A stretch of 64,000 bases of DNA from Skeletonema tropicum (GCA_037178625.1 CM074149.1:930001-994000), one strand, 5' to 3'; positions 1 to 9,363 are shown, counted from the first letter of the stretch. Translations and numbers: made by a program. Notes: a model not told the origin generated them from the sequence alone.

Positions 1-43
1 CTTATCCATTCAACGTGAACAAACGTGATGACATACATATTTC

Positions 44-928
44 ATGTCAACCATGATGTCCAACATGGCAGCATCCCACGCAACACCAGTCCCTCTCCAC
101 CAAGAAAACACACCAGACGATCTCATATGCTCAATATGCATGACACTCCCCTTCGATCCAGTAATCACACCCTGCAATCACGTATTCTGCAAACCGTGCA
201 TTTCGCAAGCTTTGCAGCAAAATAATCTCTGCCCCATCGACCGTCGTCCATGCACTTCTGGTCAGCTCAAACGACTCGATGGACTATACTTGCGCATATG
301 GAGTGGTATTCAGGTAAAATGCGGTAATCATGAGAGTGGGTGTGCATGGAAAGGATGCATTGTGGATTATGGTGCCCATGCAGAAAATAATTGCACTGTT
401 GGGAGAGGGCACAATAATTCCGCTTTGATGGAAGAGTTGGAATCTCTCCGTCAAAAGAATTCAGATTTGCATGAAGCATTCAAAGGTGTAGGAGATATAT
501 TGGTTGACCATCAACGTGAAGTTGCAGAGCTGCAACGCAAAATATCACAATTGCAACAGGAGAGAGACTCGCTTCAGCAATCCCGTGATTCTCTCCGAGC
601 AAAAGTCAGTAATAATTCCAGCTTACCCGCCTTACCGGTGTTATTCCGTGGGAATTACAATTACAAAAGGGAAAATGTGGTGCAATTATCTCAACTGATA
701 TCCAGATATTTGGAAAACAAACCGAGCGCCATTGACCAAAACAAAATCTTTAATTGTGTACGTACATGCTTTATGGATTTGGAAAAGGGCTATCAAGATA
801 ATCCTGCACACTATTACGTGGATGTGAGGATGCTGCTTGTGACATGTTTGGCTAGTACGTGGTTTACGCCTAATCAGCGGAGCAATATTGAGAACTGGTA
901 CAGGTACAGGAATCACTTCTGTTATTAA
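44..928 (+). CDS. RING-finger E3 ubiquitin ligase-like protein
   Basis: A 294-residue single-exon protein starting at the ATG at 44. Residues about 29-66 hold a C3HC4 RING (CSICM, then CNHVFCKPC, then CPIDRRPC), the zinc fold by which E3 ligases recruit E2 enzymes. It is followed by a shorter Cys/His segment (CGNHESGCAWKGC, then HAENNC) like a TRAF-type zinc finger, then a coiled coil at about 125-195 (ELESLRQKNSDL, QQERDSLQQSRDSL). The C-terminal 95 residues form a globular domain I do not recognise. A decayed copy of that domain lies at about 7790-8340, so the gene is part of a tandem duplication. The substrate is unknown. The ligase role is inferred from the RING. Confidence 0.85.
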   Translation: MSTMMSNMAASHATPVPLHQENTPDDLICSICMTLPFDPVITPCNHVFCKPCISQALQQNNLCPIDRRPCTSGQLKRLDGLYLRIWSGIQVKCGNHESGCAWKGCIVDYGAHAENNCTVGRGHNNSALMEELESLRQKNSDLHEAFKGVGDILVDHQREVAELQRKISQLQQERDSLQQSRDSLRAKVSNNSSLPALPVLFRGNYNYKRENVVQLSQLISRYLENKPSAIDQNKIFNCVRTCFMDLEKGYQDNPAHYYVDVRMLLVTCLASTWFTPNQRSNIENWYRYRNHFCY

Positions 929-1128
929 GTGACATCAATCGGTGCCCCAACTAAATTGAGCCAGAAGTGAGAGCGTGAGAGCCTGATACAGTAGCGTACT
1001 AAGCAAGAGGGACATGTCTGCTGATCTATGTCTACTTATTACTATGCATAATTCTAAATAGTCATTATCATTCCCTGATGAAGACACGTTCTCAGTCTCA
1101 GTGTCGGCCCTGCCTATCTCACCACAAG

Positions 1129-1830
1129 TTAAGTATCTTTAATCAATGCCTCACATCCAGCATACACTGCACATTCCTTCTTTTCATCATTCTTACACGA
1201 ATACTCCTCATCTTGTATCACACAGCACATGTGATTTTGACACAACTGTCGACAAGAAGACGTACCAGTCCCAGCAGTATCAGTACTATCGCTGCTGATC
1301 CTTCTGCTTCTGCGGAGAGGAGATGATTTTCCGCATGCGGCAGTGATTTGTTCGGCACGCTCGAGCATTTCTTGTTGTTGTTGTCCCTGCTGCTGTTGCT
1401 GAGCCACGACGTCAATCCCTGGTTGTTCCTTGATACTGCTACCGCTCATAGCCTTCCAATAACTCATTGCAGCATCGGAAGGACTCGTGATGAAACATAC
1501 AACAGCACCCACTACTATTACTATTAGTAACAGAGCACACAGTAGATACCTTGGCCTTGATGACCTTTTTGAACAGCTACTACTACTAGTAGTAGTAGTA
1601 TCTTCCTCGTCGTCATGCTCGTGGTCATGCGCAGCCTCATCGAGATTGAATTTTACACTCTTACTTTCCCCTTGTAGCTTACACTCGCTCTTTGCTAGAG
1701 CATGAAGATTATCTCCTCCCAGCGTCGCAGAGCCACCATCTCCGCCAAGCTTACGACAACTTTGACTTTGACGGAAACTTTCACTAATCGCTCCCCAATC
1801 AATTCTCGAAAACTGACGTTCCTTCGGCAT
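1129..1830 (-). CDS. Cys-rich type II membrane protein, copy 1
   Basis: A 233-residue protein read from the ATG at 1830. A charged, Ser/Thr-rich N-terminal region precedes one hydrophobic segment (YLLCALLLIVIVVGAVVCFI), so a type II single-pass protein is likely. The outer part has a Gln-rich stretch and ends in a dense cysteine module (CRQLCQNHMCC, then C, C and C) of a kind seen in uncharacterised diatom proteins. It is a clear paralogue of the gene at 8620-9363, which has the same termini and the same 3' flank. A Penelope-like element begins within about 3 bp upstream of this ATG, so the ancestral promoter now lies more than 4 kb away. Function unknown. Confidence 0.7.
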   Translation of the reverse strand: MPKERQFSRIDWGAISESFRQSQSCRKLGGDGGSATLGGDNLHALAKSECKLQGESKSVKFNLDEAAHDHEHDDEEDTTTTSSSSCSKRSSRPRYLLCALLLIVIVVGAVVCFITSPSDAAMSYWKAMSGSSIKEQPGIDVVAQQQQQGQQQQEMLERAEQITAACGKSSPLRRSRRISSDSTDTAGTGTSSCRQLCQNHMCCVIQDEEYSCKNDEKKECAVYAGCEALIKDT

Positions 1831-1890
1831 TGTCTGTATGATTTGAAAGTGATGATACAATATTTTTCAACTTAGATTAGGACGTTAATT

Positions 1891-1943
1891 ACTTGAACGA
1901 GTAGAGTAATGAACTCGTTTCGGTTAGACCTTCATCGGCAAGT
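1891..1943 (-). ncRNA. Candidate hammerhead ribozyme in the retroelement 3' region
   Basis: Read on the minus strand, 53 nt fold as a type I hammerhead. Stem I is ACUUG/CAAGU (5 bp). The core reads CCGAUGA instead of the consensus CUGAUGA. Stem II is GGU/ACC with a CUA loop and one bulged A. GAAA follows, then stem III CGAGU/ACUCG with a 10-nt loop, and A15.1 pairs with U16.1. The predicted cut lies between UU and CAAGU (plus coordinates 1895/1896). Penelope-like elements are known to carry hammerheads, which supports the call. The U4-to-C change and the short, bulged stem II argue for weak or lost activity. Confidence 0.55.
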
Positions 1944-2081
1944 GTCAACGTGAGACAGCCCCAGGAGCGGGCTGTTCTAATGAATCTTTTGTATGGTGAA
2001 CGGAGAAAAATGAAATGAACGGAGAAGTGAACGTCTTTTTCAGACGCGGTTCAATGTCTTTTCAGACAGGAGAAGCTTTTG

Positions 2082-2123
2082 CTCTCCCGAGCTGAGCTGC
2101 CGGAAGGCAGCTCCTCGGGAGAG
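2082..2123. repeat. Strong hairpin downstream of the RT stop codon
   Basis: An inverted repeat pairs CTCTCCCGAG with CTCGGGAGAG, and an inner AGCTGCC/GGCAGCT arm extends the stem. It lies just 3' of the reverse-transcriptase ORF on the transcribed (minus) strand, where it could help template recognition or end formation. That role is inference. Confidence 0.5.
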
Positions 2124-2144
2124 AGTAAAAGGAGGGGAGCTCGA

Positions 2145-4205
2145 TCAGTCAGGATCGGGCTCCCCATCAAAATACTTACTGGCCTCTTTGCCGGGTTCTT
2201 GTATCAGTTTTGCTTTCGTCACAGCTGATCGTATCGTTGGGGCTCCATGATAGGCAATAATAAACTTCTGAATTCGTAGATCTTGTTCGAAGACTTCTTT
2301 GCAGTGGGTGTCGTAGAGACACCGAAGTAGTTTACGAGGGATATCATTTGGATGGAATGTCCAGTGGAGGATGGCTAATTCTTTGTTGGTAAGAGTAGGC
2401 TTTGTTGGTTGTTGTATTGCGTTTGCATTTGATTCGATAGATCGTAGGCGTGCATCTGCTTGTAGGATGTACTGCTTGATGACGTGTGAGTCCCAGCCGC
2501 GTTGTACTAGTCTTTTGAAGAGTAATTTAGATTGATTGATGTAGTCAGATTCAAGGGAGTTTTGGCGCTTGTACTGACGCAATAGACTGTAGGTGACACC
2601 TTTCATAATTTGTGGAGAGTGTGCTGAATGCGGCGGGAGATATTGGTAGAGATTGCAGGCTTTTTGGAATGTACGTGTTTGAATTTGTTGCGATGGTCCA
2701 ATGGTGATAGTGAGATCGAGGAAGTTAACAGATGTTGATAGGGGCTCAAAGTCCCATCGTAGGGATCCGAAGTTATCAGTATCATATTGAAATTGTGCAT
2801 ATCGTAGGTTGGTACCAATCCATATTCCTTTCATATCGTCGATGAAACGCTTGTAGAGGAGGAGATCATTGGAATATTTATTAAGGAGGAATTCTTCATG
2901 GATTGCAAAGTAGATTGTAGCCCACATACATGCTGCACTAGTTCCCATTGCTGTACCAGTTAGTTGTTTGAAGTACATATCACCAAATTCGAAGATGTTG
3001 TTTTTCATGACTAGCGAAAGAGCTTCTTTGATTGCGGCAATAGGAAAGGAGGAGAGTCCATTGCTTGCTAGTTTACCGGAGGAGGCTAATTCATCGAGCC
3101 AGTTGCTGATGACTTGGAGCGCATGATCTGTGTCGATGTTAGTATACATAGATTGCGCATCTGCTGTAAATAGTCTTGCATTGAAGGGAAGGCGGTGGAA
3201 TGACTGGAGACTGTCGAGTAGGCTGCCACTATCTTTGAGGTACGATGGGATGAATTGTTTCAGTTGTTGGAGATGGTAGTCGACCCACTTGCTAAGGCAG
3301 TTCATGAATGTACCTGCGTAGCATACAATTGGACGGAACTTGTAGGGCTTCTTTTTATGCACTTTCAGCGTCATACGGAATCGAGCAAACTTGTTTGTTG
3401 GGAACAGTTTCTCAGATTGCGAGCGCTTAAGGTAGTCTTGCTCGGCTTTAGACATTGACATCTTGTGTTTTTGACAGAAGAGGGCAATTTTATAGCGGAG
3501 GATATTATTCATTTGCATTGCTTCTTGACGGCTGATTCGTTGGTACACATTCGTATTACTGAGGTGATCAGTACAGGCGCTCTTGTTGTAGAAGCCTCTT
3601 CGCAGAAGACACGCACCGGTATTCTTATCACCTTCGATTACGATGAAGTGATGATCTTTTTGGAGAGCATCCATCGTGCGCCATTGAAGTGGAGTCATAT
3701 TTGTACAGCGTTTACGGCGGTAGCGGCGTTGAAGAGATGTGACGGCTTTGGTGAAGTTTGATAAAGCAGTTTCAACTTCAACACTTGCAGGCTTGAACTC
3801 ATGACCGGTAGGAATGTAGAGTTTAGGAATGTAGTCTCCTTCTCTTTCAGGCTTATCAAGGAAGGCGTATCGGTTTCGGATATCATTCTCAAAGCGACTG
3901 ATTGAATGTTTTAGGTTGTTTGTTGGTTGCTTATGTTGGATGCAGAACTTTAATCCCAAGCCCAAGAACTTTTTGAGTCCAAGGGGGAGTGGGCGATTAC
4001 CATCGTAGTAGATATGGCAGGCAGCGTTTATTGGTTGAGATAAGTATTGATGGACGGTGATGGATTGGATGTAGTCGTCAATGTTGGACCGCAATGATTT
4101 ATCTGGGTCGGCACAGAATCCAAAGAGATTTTTTTGTTCTTCTCTGAATTGATTTACTTTATTAATTGTACGGTGGTGGAGAGAGTGTTCAAAGTGGTAC
4201 TCTCT
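2145..4205 (-). CDS. Penelope-like reverse transcriptase
   Basis: The frame is open from about 4372 to the stop at 2145; the recognisable protein begins around 4200. Reverse transcriptase motifs appear in order: a KVHK...FRPIV segment as in Penelope-like and telomerase-related RTs, motif A (ADAQSMYTNID), motif B (LTGTAMGTSAA), motif C with the catalytic pair (YKRFIDDMKGIW) and motif D (FLDLTI). The C-terminus ends in the PTIRSAVTKAKL block typical of Penelope RTs. The conserved region has no stop or frameshift, so the enzyme may be recent. No ATG is obvious near the start; it may be made by frameshifting from ORF1, since all three frames are open between 4208 and 4370. No endonuclease domain is visible. 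Confidence 0.75.
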   Translation of the reverse strand, partial: REYHFEHSLHHRTINKVNQFREEQKNLFGFCADPDKSLRSNIDDYIQSITVHQYLSQPINAACHIYYDGNRPLPLGLKKFLGLGLKFCIQHKQPTNNLKHSISRFENDIRNRYAFLDKPEREGDYIPKLYIPTGHEFKPASVEVETALSNFTKAVTSLQRRYRRKRCTNMTPLQWRTMDALQKDHHFIVIEGDKNTGACLLRRGFYNKSACTDHLSNTNVYQRISRQEAMQMNNILRYKIALFCQKHKMSMSKAEQDYLKRSQSEKLFPTNKFARFRMTLKVHKKKPYKFRPIVCYAGTFMNCLSKWVDYHLQQLKQFIPSYLKDSGSLLDSLQSFHRLPFNARLFTADAQSMYTNIDTDHALQVISNWLDELASSGKLASNGLSSFPIAAIKEALSLVMKNNIFEFGDMYFKQLTGTAMGTSAACMWATIYFAIHEEFLLNKYSNDLLLYKRFIDDMKGIWIGTNLRYAQFQYDTDNFGSLRWDFEPLSTSVNFLDLTITIGPSQQIQTRTFQKACNLYQYLPPHSAHSPQIMKGVTYSLLRQYKRQNSLESDYINQSKLLFKRLVQRGWDSHVIKQYILQADARLRSIESNANAIQQPTKPTLTNKELAILHWTFHPNDIPRKLLRCLYDTHCKEVFEQDLRIQKFIIAYHGAPTIRSAVTKAKLIQEPGKEASKYFDGEPDPD

Positions 4206-4207
4206 TT

Positions 4208-5248
4208 CTAATTCCTTCTTCCTCTTCCTCTTCGTCCTGCGTTGTTGGATCCGCCTCGACGGCTTCTTTGGTTTCCATCCCGGTGGTAGGATTTTCTTGA
4301 GCGTCGGGATGATTTGCTGCTGCGGCTGTCGTCGTCGGAATCTTCCTCCTCTTCTTCGCTGGTGTAGTTAGTGCAACCAGCACCATCCTGACTAACATTG
4401 GATTGGCATGTCGAGTGTGTTTGTCCATTCTTGTCAGTCCACTTCAAGTCACCTACGTAGTCTTCCGCATTACGAGTCTCATTGTTATGCTCACGCCTGT
4501 TCTCCAATATCCTGCCGTCACAAACACTACTGATTGCTGCTCTATGCTTTCTATTCAAACTCCTTAAGTTCTTAGTGTTTGGACCCTTAATCCCAAGCTT
4601 TGCAAGGTAACTTTGAGTCTTTCTCATGTTAATCCCAACACCAAAGCTACCTGCTATACGCAAATTGATCTCTGGTTGGGGGCGTACGAACTTCCGCTCT
4701 CTATCCACTACCCTCGTCTTGACCATCTTAGTATTTAGAAAGCAAAGCCTTTCGGTACACACCGGACAAATCCAAACCTCTTTTACTGCTGCGCCCTCTT
4801 TTGTATTCCGCTCAATTAGTTTCAATTGCTGTCCACACTTTGCTGAGTGTCCAGTTGCAAGTCGGATGAAATCATCCATGTTGTTACATTGCATGAATAT
4901 GTAGCTATCAAGAGGCGCAATCTCTGGCCCACTCCACAAACTTTGTTGGTCGACGGGTTCTGCCTCTTTGGCTGAACCCTCAATCATGTCGATACCCGAT
5001 TCAAATTCTACTTCAACATGAGCTTCCTCTTCAACATAAGCTTCCTGCGTTTCATCTTCTCGCACGCTAGTATCTGGTGGCTGCGTTCCTTCATCTTCTG
5101 GCCTCTCGCCGACTGTTTCATGCGTTTCATCTTCCTGTGCACCAGAGTCTGGTTGATGCGTTCCTTCGTCACGAGCTTCAGTCCTCTCCTGCTGCGTTTG
5201 GGTTTCCACCTGTGCAAGCTCATCCAGTGCATCGTTCACTCTCTTCAA
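4208..5248 (-). CDS. Retroelement ORF1, main part (zinc, acidic and SR-rich)
   Basis: An open frame of 346 codons. An acidic, repetitive N-terminal half (several copies of an E/D-T-H/Q-E motif) precedes a cysteine module (CGQQL, then CPVCTERLC). A conserved-looking block follows (EINLRIAGSFGVGINMRK) that faintly recalls the N-terminal domain of Mutator-like transposases. The C-terminus is Ser/Arg/Gly-rich (SRSSKSSRRSRKSY to GRRGRGRRN), like a nucleic-acid-binding tail. Its upstream part is in another frame (5302-5619); joining the two needs one frameshift near 5315. A 76-bp piece (4370-4445) recurs at 50704-50779. Most likely a Gag-like ORF1; a captured transposase fragment is the alternative. 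Confidence 0.5.
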   Translation of the reverse strand: MKRVNDALDELAQVETQTQQERTEARDEGTHQPDSGAQEDETHETVGERPEDEGTQPPDTSVREDETQEAYVEEEAHVEVEFESGIDMIEGSAKEAEPVDQQSLWSGPEIAPLDSYIFMQCNNMDDFIRLATGHSAKCGQQLKLIERNTKEGAAVKEVWICPVCTERLCFLNTKMVKTRVVDRERKFVRPQPEINLRIAGSFGVGINMRKTQSYLAKLGIKGPNTKNLRSLNRKHRAAISSVCDGRILENRREHNNETRNAEDYVGDLKWTDKNGQTHSTCQSNVSQDGAGCTNYTSEEEEEDSDDDSRSSKSSRRSRKSYHRDGNQRSRRGGSNNAGRRGRGRRN

Positions 5249-5301
5249 ATGGTCTGCTGCTTCTGCACAAGTTTTGAAAAAATTTCTTTCAGGATTAATA
5301 T

Positions 5302-5619
5302 TTATACGTTTACCCCACCTCCTGCCTTGAACCGTTGCTCGTTCGGAAGCTGTATTGCTTTGGGGGAGTTCTTCGGGATATAGTAGGCAGTGTTGCGAAA
5401 CATATTTTTCCAGAGAAATATTTCCCCTTTATTAACCACCTTCAGTGCATTGATGACCATGACGTCTGTCAACGAACTATGCACCCCACAGTGGACATGA
5501 CGGTCGCGTATTTCTTTTGGTGTCAACCACAGCTTCCTTTTGTCATCCGGAAGGCACTGAGTGAGAAATAACATGCTTGCTTTCACTTCACGGTTAATTG
5601 GGGATGTCGTTACTGACAT
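5302..5619 (-). CDS. Retroelement ORF1, 5' segment (frameshifted)
   Basis: A 105-codon frame starting at the ATG at 5619, just inside the 484-bp 5' region. It holds a plausible globular sequence (ending QLPNEQRFKAGGG) and then hits a stop. After a one-step frame change near 5315 the reading continues (GKRININ, PERNFFKTC) into the ORF at 4208-5248, so the two were probably one protein. I do not recognise the domain. Confidence 0.45.
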   Translation of the reverse strand: MSVTTSPINREVKASMLFLTQCLPDDKRKLWLTPKEIRDRHVHCGVHSSLTDVMVINALKVVNKGEIFLWKNMFRNTAYYIPKNSPKAIQLPNEQRFKAGGGVNV

Positions 5620-5629
5620 TTTTTATGTT

Positions 5630-6113
5630 GCTGTTGTTTTCAAATTATGCGGTGGCCAGTGAGACAATTCCGACGGCGGTCGATGGTATATTGATAGGTG
5701 AAGCGCCCGTGACAATTTTTGTGTAGTAAGAGCGCCGCAACGATGTGTAGGGGAGGATGCTGTTGTGTCGAGTGGTGCATGTACCGTCGGATGCAATGAC
5801 GACGGTGGGTGTATTAATTAAAAAATTCGAAAGGTTCCAGTGATAGAATTCCAGCGAATAATGGCGGCTAATGGTATTAGTAATGATTTACCGTCGTAGT
5901 TATTTCACCGACCCCAGTGATTTTGGCGTAGTACACACGTGCCGTATGGGGTGGAGAGCGCTAACTTTGTGCCATGGTTTGATGGTTGATCGGTGGTGAT
6001 GTGAAACGCCTCATACTGTACCACTACAAAAAAGACTAAGTACCTGTAAGGGCTCCCTCACATTATTTTAGAGCGTACTAGCCCTTAAAAACAAGCGACC
6101 CCGTAACCTTAAG
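5630..6113 (-). repeat. 5' region of the Penelope-like element, copy 1
   Basis: 484 bp that recur at 49867-50351 on the other strand with no difference I could find by eye. It holds a hairpin (AAGGGCT/AGCCCTT, 6048-6086) near the outer end. It is probably the element's promoter and 5' UTR. The other copy leads into a different ORF. Confidence 0.75.
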
Positions 6114-7360
6114 AAGTTGACTCTTCGTCTTTGTATGGATGAAAACGTGTATCTTATCTCTGCCTCTGCCTCTGCGCTTGCTTTTGCGCTACTGCTTCTC
6201 TGCTCTTTGTTTTTACTCTGTTTCGATTCGATCCTGTCTACAACTTCATGCATGAAGCACAACTACTTACATAAAAATAATATGTATGGATTGGAAGATA
6301 ATTCATTGATTCTTTCTCTGGACGCGCCCGCCCTGTGTCTGTGTGTCTCATTCGCAAAGACGAGTGAGAAAAACATGATCTAAATTATCACGCATCAAAC
6401 AAAAAATCAATGTGGATGTGAGCTTGACATGCAAGCAATGGCCTTTTAGTTGGTTGGTTCGCACTTGATTCTCACTTTTGTGGTAGTGACTAGTGACTCC
6501 CGAAGGGAATAAATGCAGCTGTGACCTGCTGTGACCGAAACGTGGTTGCATCTCTCATCTCTTGATGCCACATCATATATATGTACTTAATTCCAACGTG
6601 AAACCGTTCCGAGGGGTCGTACAAAATCAGGTAAAAGTAAAGTAAAACGGACATGCGATTCGGGCCAATTCGGACTGGGTTCCATGGAACCTGCGAACTG
6701 GAAAGAAACGAAAGACTCGGATATCATCGTTATTATTGAGTCTCCATGGCACTTACTTGGGACGGGACTCTTGCGTTCCTGCCTCTTCTCTAGAGAGAGA
6801 GGTCATCGGTCATTCCTTCTGTAGTATGCAATGCAAATGTCCACCTGACCCTCGTGAGAAGTCCTTCTCATGACCCCTTTTTTACTCCTAAGTACAATAC
6901 TAACTTACTAATTAACATAAAAAATGACCACACACCTACATCATGTCACGCTCGTTGCTGGGATTTGTGTGTGCTATATATCAATCGCTACAACTAGAGA
7001 GAGATGCTCCATATATATACTTACTACACAGCTACAGATACAGGCGAAAAGATATTCATACAAACGGTCATGCTCTATTCTTTCGGTAACGAACGCTGTC
7101 AAATCATTGAAATTGAAGCGATGGATCTCGGCCTATCAACTGGTCATGTCGATTTTGGTCTTATTATTATTAGCAACCAGGTTAACAACAGCGAAAGCGA
7201 AAGCATAGAGAGGAATACAAATACAAATACACACTCTATCAACAGCATTCGAATGCTTCCACTTCCACCGCATCATCATGTATCATCGTGTGAATCAGTG
7301 TATTCGTCGTTTTCCTCCTCCACGTCTTCGTCCCATCTCACTCATGTCCAGATCGCCAAG
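6114..7360. other. Intergenic; ancestral upstream flank of copy 1
   Basis: The first about 50 bp (AGTTGACTCTT, then TGGATGAAAACGTG) match the sequence just upstream of the paralogous gene at 9370-9420. A second patch around 6340-6500 (TCTCACTTTTGTGGTAG) matches about 9780-9870. This is therefore the displaced 5' flank of the membrane-protein gene. Beyond it I see no convincing gene. Confidence 0.55.
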
Positions 7361-7365
7361 AGTCT

Positions 7366-7710
7366 TTGTCTTTGTCATTTGGAAAGGAGCAGACGCAGAC
7401 GTGCGGCCGTCCATCCAACACCGCTACAGCAGCAGCTGGCGATTCTCCCATAGAGGAGCTCAACCAGTCCATCGAGAATTTGAACCTCAGCATCTGCATA
7501 ACACTTAGGCATTTGAATACTTGCATGAACCTCAGCGACACCGAAGACGAAAGCGCCGAAGAGGACGATATTGTAAAGCTAGTTCATGCACCCTCAAGCA
7601 CCAGCCTACTGCCTAAAACGTGGAGCTTTCAGAGTGTCGGTGGCAACGGTGGCACCGGAAAAGCAGGGAGAGAGGCCAAAGCAACGCTGGAGGACCTCCG
7701 AGTACTCTAG
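7366..7710 (+). CDS. Hypothetical acidic ORF, doubtful
   Basis: A 114-codon frame with an acidic stretch (DTEDESAEEDD) and no recognisable domain. It could be an unrelated small gene or leftover sequence from the duplicated block upstream of the RING pseudogene. Codon patterns do not decide. Confidence 0.2.
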   Translation: MSLSFGKEQTQTCGRPSNTATAAAGDSPIEELNQSIENLNLSICITLRHLNTCMNLSDTEDESAEEDDIVKLVHAPSSTSLLPKTWSFQSVGGNGGTGKAGREAKATLEDLRVL

Positions 7711-7789
7711 TGGCGATCCAAGAAGTCCAAGCAGTGGCAGTGGTGGACAATCCAATACAGATTACAAATCGAATACGTCAACCACAACT

Positions 7790-8340
7790 CTAATATGGCA
7801 AAAGGTTTGTCTTCTTGAAGACAACCTTGAAGACAAATCTCCTCAGCAAGAAGAATCTCTCAAGATGACTCGACACCTGCAAAAAGAGAAGAATGTACTC
7901 GAGAAAAAGAACAAGGCTGCTGAGAAGCAGAAGCAGAAGAGTCTTCTCAATCTCAAGAGCAAGAAAAGAATGCACTTGAAAAGGAGCTCAATAACCGGCC
8001 CGATGTTCCAATCCTGTTCCTGTTCCATGGCCATTACAAATTCGGAACAGATAATGCAGTTGACTTATCTCGTCTCATTTCAATGTAACTGGAAGACAAG
8101 CCGAGTAACATTGACAGCGATCGAATGTATGACTGTGTATGTGTATGTTCATGAGCTACCGCAGACCCCTGTAAAAGGGAAAATCCTCGATGTATCGTGC
8201 GAATGTGAGGATGTTGCTAGCTACTGTGTGTCTTGCCGTGGCTGGTTCTCAGATGATCAATCTCAATATTTGCATTCGGAACTAGAAACCTATAATTTAT
8301 TCAGATTAATGGAGAGAGCGAGAGTGGTGTGTCTTATTTG
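7790..8340 (+). pseudogene. Decayed copy of the RING gene (coiled coil and C-terminal domain)
   Basis: Three reading frames in turn match the C-terminal half of the RING protein at 44-928. From 7984 a frame gives VPILFLFHGHYKFGTDNAV and LSRLIS, then a stop, then LEDKPSNID; the intact gene has VLFRGNYNYKRENVV, LSQLISRYLENKPSAID. Around 8205 VRMLLATVCLA matches VRMLLVTCLAS, and a third frame gives WFSDDQSQY against WFTPNQRSN. A Lys/Glu/Gln-rich coiled coil precedes these. No RING cysteines remain. It sits before the second membrane-protein gene exactly as the intact gene sits before the first. Confidence 0.7.
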
Positions 8341-8619
8341 AAGAGGTAGAGTGATCTTTGATCTTTGCTGTTCTTGTAAGAGTAGGTCAATTTAACGGTG
8401 AAGGGATGGACCAATGTTACAAATGTTGGATGGATGAAGGATTGCAGAAGAGATTCTAGCATCTATCATAAAGAGACGTTCGACGTTAGAATTGATTGTC
8501 TATCTTGACATGTCTGCTGATCTATGTCTACTTATTACTATGCATAATTCTAAATGATCATTATCATTCCCCGATGAAGACACGTTCTCAGTCTCAGTGT
8601 CGGCCCTGCCTATCACCTA

Positions 8620-9073
8620 TCACCACAAATTATCTTTAATCAATGCCTCACATCCAGCATACACTGCACATTCCTTCTTTTCATCATTCTTACACGAGTA
8701 CTCCTCATCTTGTACCACACAGCACATGTGATTTTGACACAACTTTTGACAAGAAGACTTACCAGTCCCAGTAGTATCAGTGCTATCGCTGCTGATCCTT
8801 CTGCGGAGAAGAAGAGACGACTTTCCGCATGCGGCAGTGATTTGTTCGGCACGCTCGAGCATTTCTTGTTGTTGTCCCGGCTGCTGCTGCTGAGCCACGA
8901 CGTCGACGTCAATCCCTGGTTGTTCCTTGATACTGCTACCGCTCATAGCCTTCCAATAACTGATTGCAGTATCGGAAGGACTCGTGATGAAACATACAAC
9001 AGCATCCACTACTATTACTATTAGTAACAGAGCACACAGTAGATACCTTGGCCTTGATGACCTTTTTGAACAG

Positions 9074-9115
<42 letters not shown>

Positions 9116-9363
9116 GTATCTTCCTCGTCGTCATGCTCGTGGTCATGCGCAGCCTCATCGAGATTGAATTTTACAATTTTACTTTTCCCTTGTAGCTTAC
9201 GCTTGCTCATTGCTAGAGCATGAAGATTATCTCCTCCCAGCGACGCAGAGTCAACATCTCCGCCAAGCTTACGACAACTTTGACTTTGACGGAAACTTTC
9301 ACCAATCGCTCCCCAATCAATTCTCGAAAATTGTCTCGAAAACTGACGTTCTAACTTCGGCAT
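8620..9363 (-). CDS. Cys-rich type II membrane protein, copy 2
   Basis: A 247-residue paralogue of the gene at 1129-1830, same orientation, from the ATG at 9363. It has the same parts: SRIDWGAIGESFRQSQSCRK near the start, an acidic His-rich stretch (DHEHDDEED), a poly-Ser run of 14 residues, one transmembrane segment (LLCALLLIVIVVDAVVCFI), Gln-rich spacers and the terminal cysteine module (CQKLCQNHMCC). The poly-Ser run is coded by a trinucleotide microsatellite at about 9077-9114 and is longer than in copy 1. Its 5' flank is uninterrupted by the retroelement, so this copy more likely keeps the ancestral promoter. Function unknown. Confidence 0.72.

Larger units (their letters stand above)
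1831..6113 (-). mobile_element. Penelope-like retroelement, about 4.3 kb
   Basis: The right boundary is set by a second copy of the first 484 bp (5630-6113, matching 49867-50351 in the opposite orientation). The left boundary is set by a 69-bp match between 1833-1901 and 44255-44323. Flanking host sequence on either side (ATG of the membrane-protein gene at 1830; the tract from 6114) is contiguous at the paralogous locus around 9361-9440, so this is an insertion into the duplicated block. In minus-strand order it has a 484-bp 5' region, a frameshifted ORF1, a reverse transcriptase ORF, a strong hairpin at 2082-2123 and a hammerhead-like motif at 1891-1943. I saw no GIY-YIG endonuclease motif. 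Confidence 0.7.

Noticed and set aside
2145..5619. GIY-YIG endonuclease in the Penelope-like element
   Set aside because: No GIY...YIG pair or downstream Arg/Glu pattern seen in any of the three frames.
5630..6113. A second hammerhead at the 5' end of the Penelope-like element
   Set aside because: No CUGANGA/GAAA core pair found on either strand; only a simple hairpin is present.
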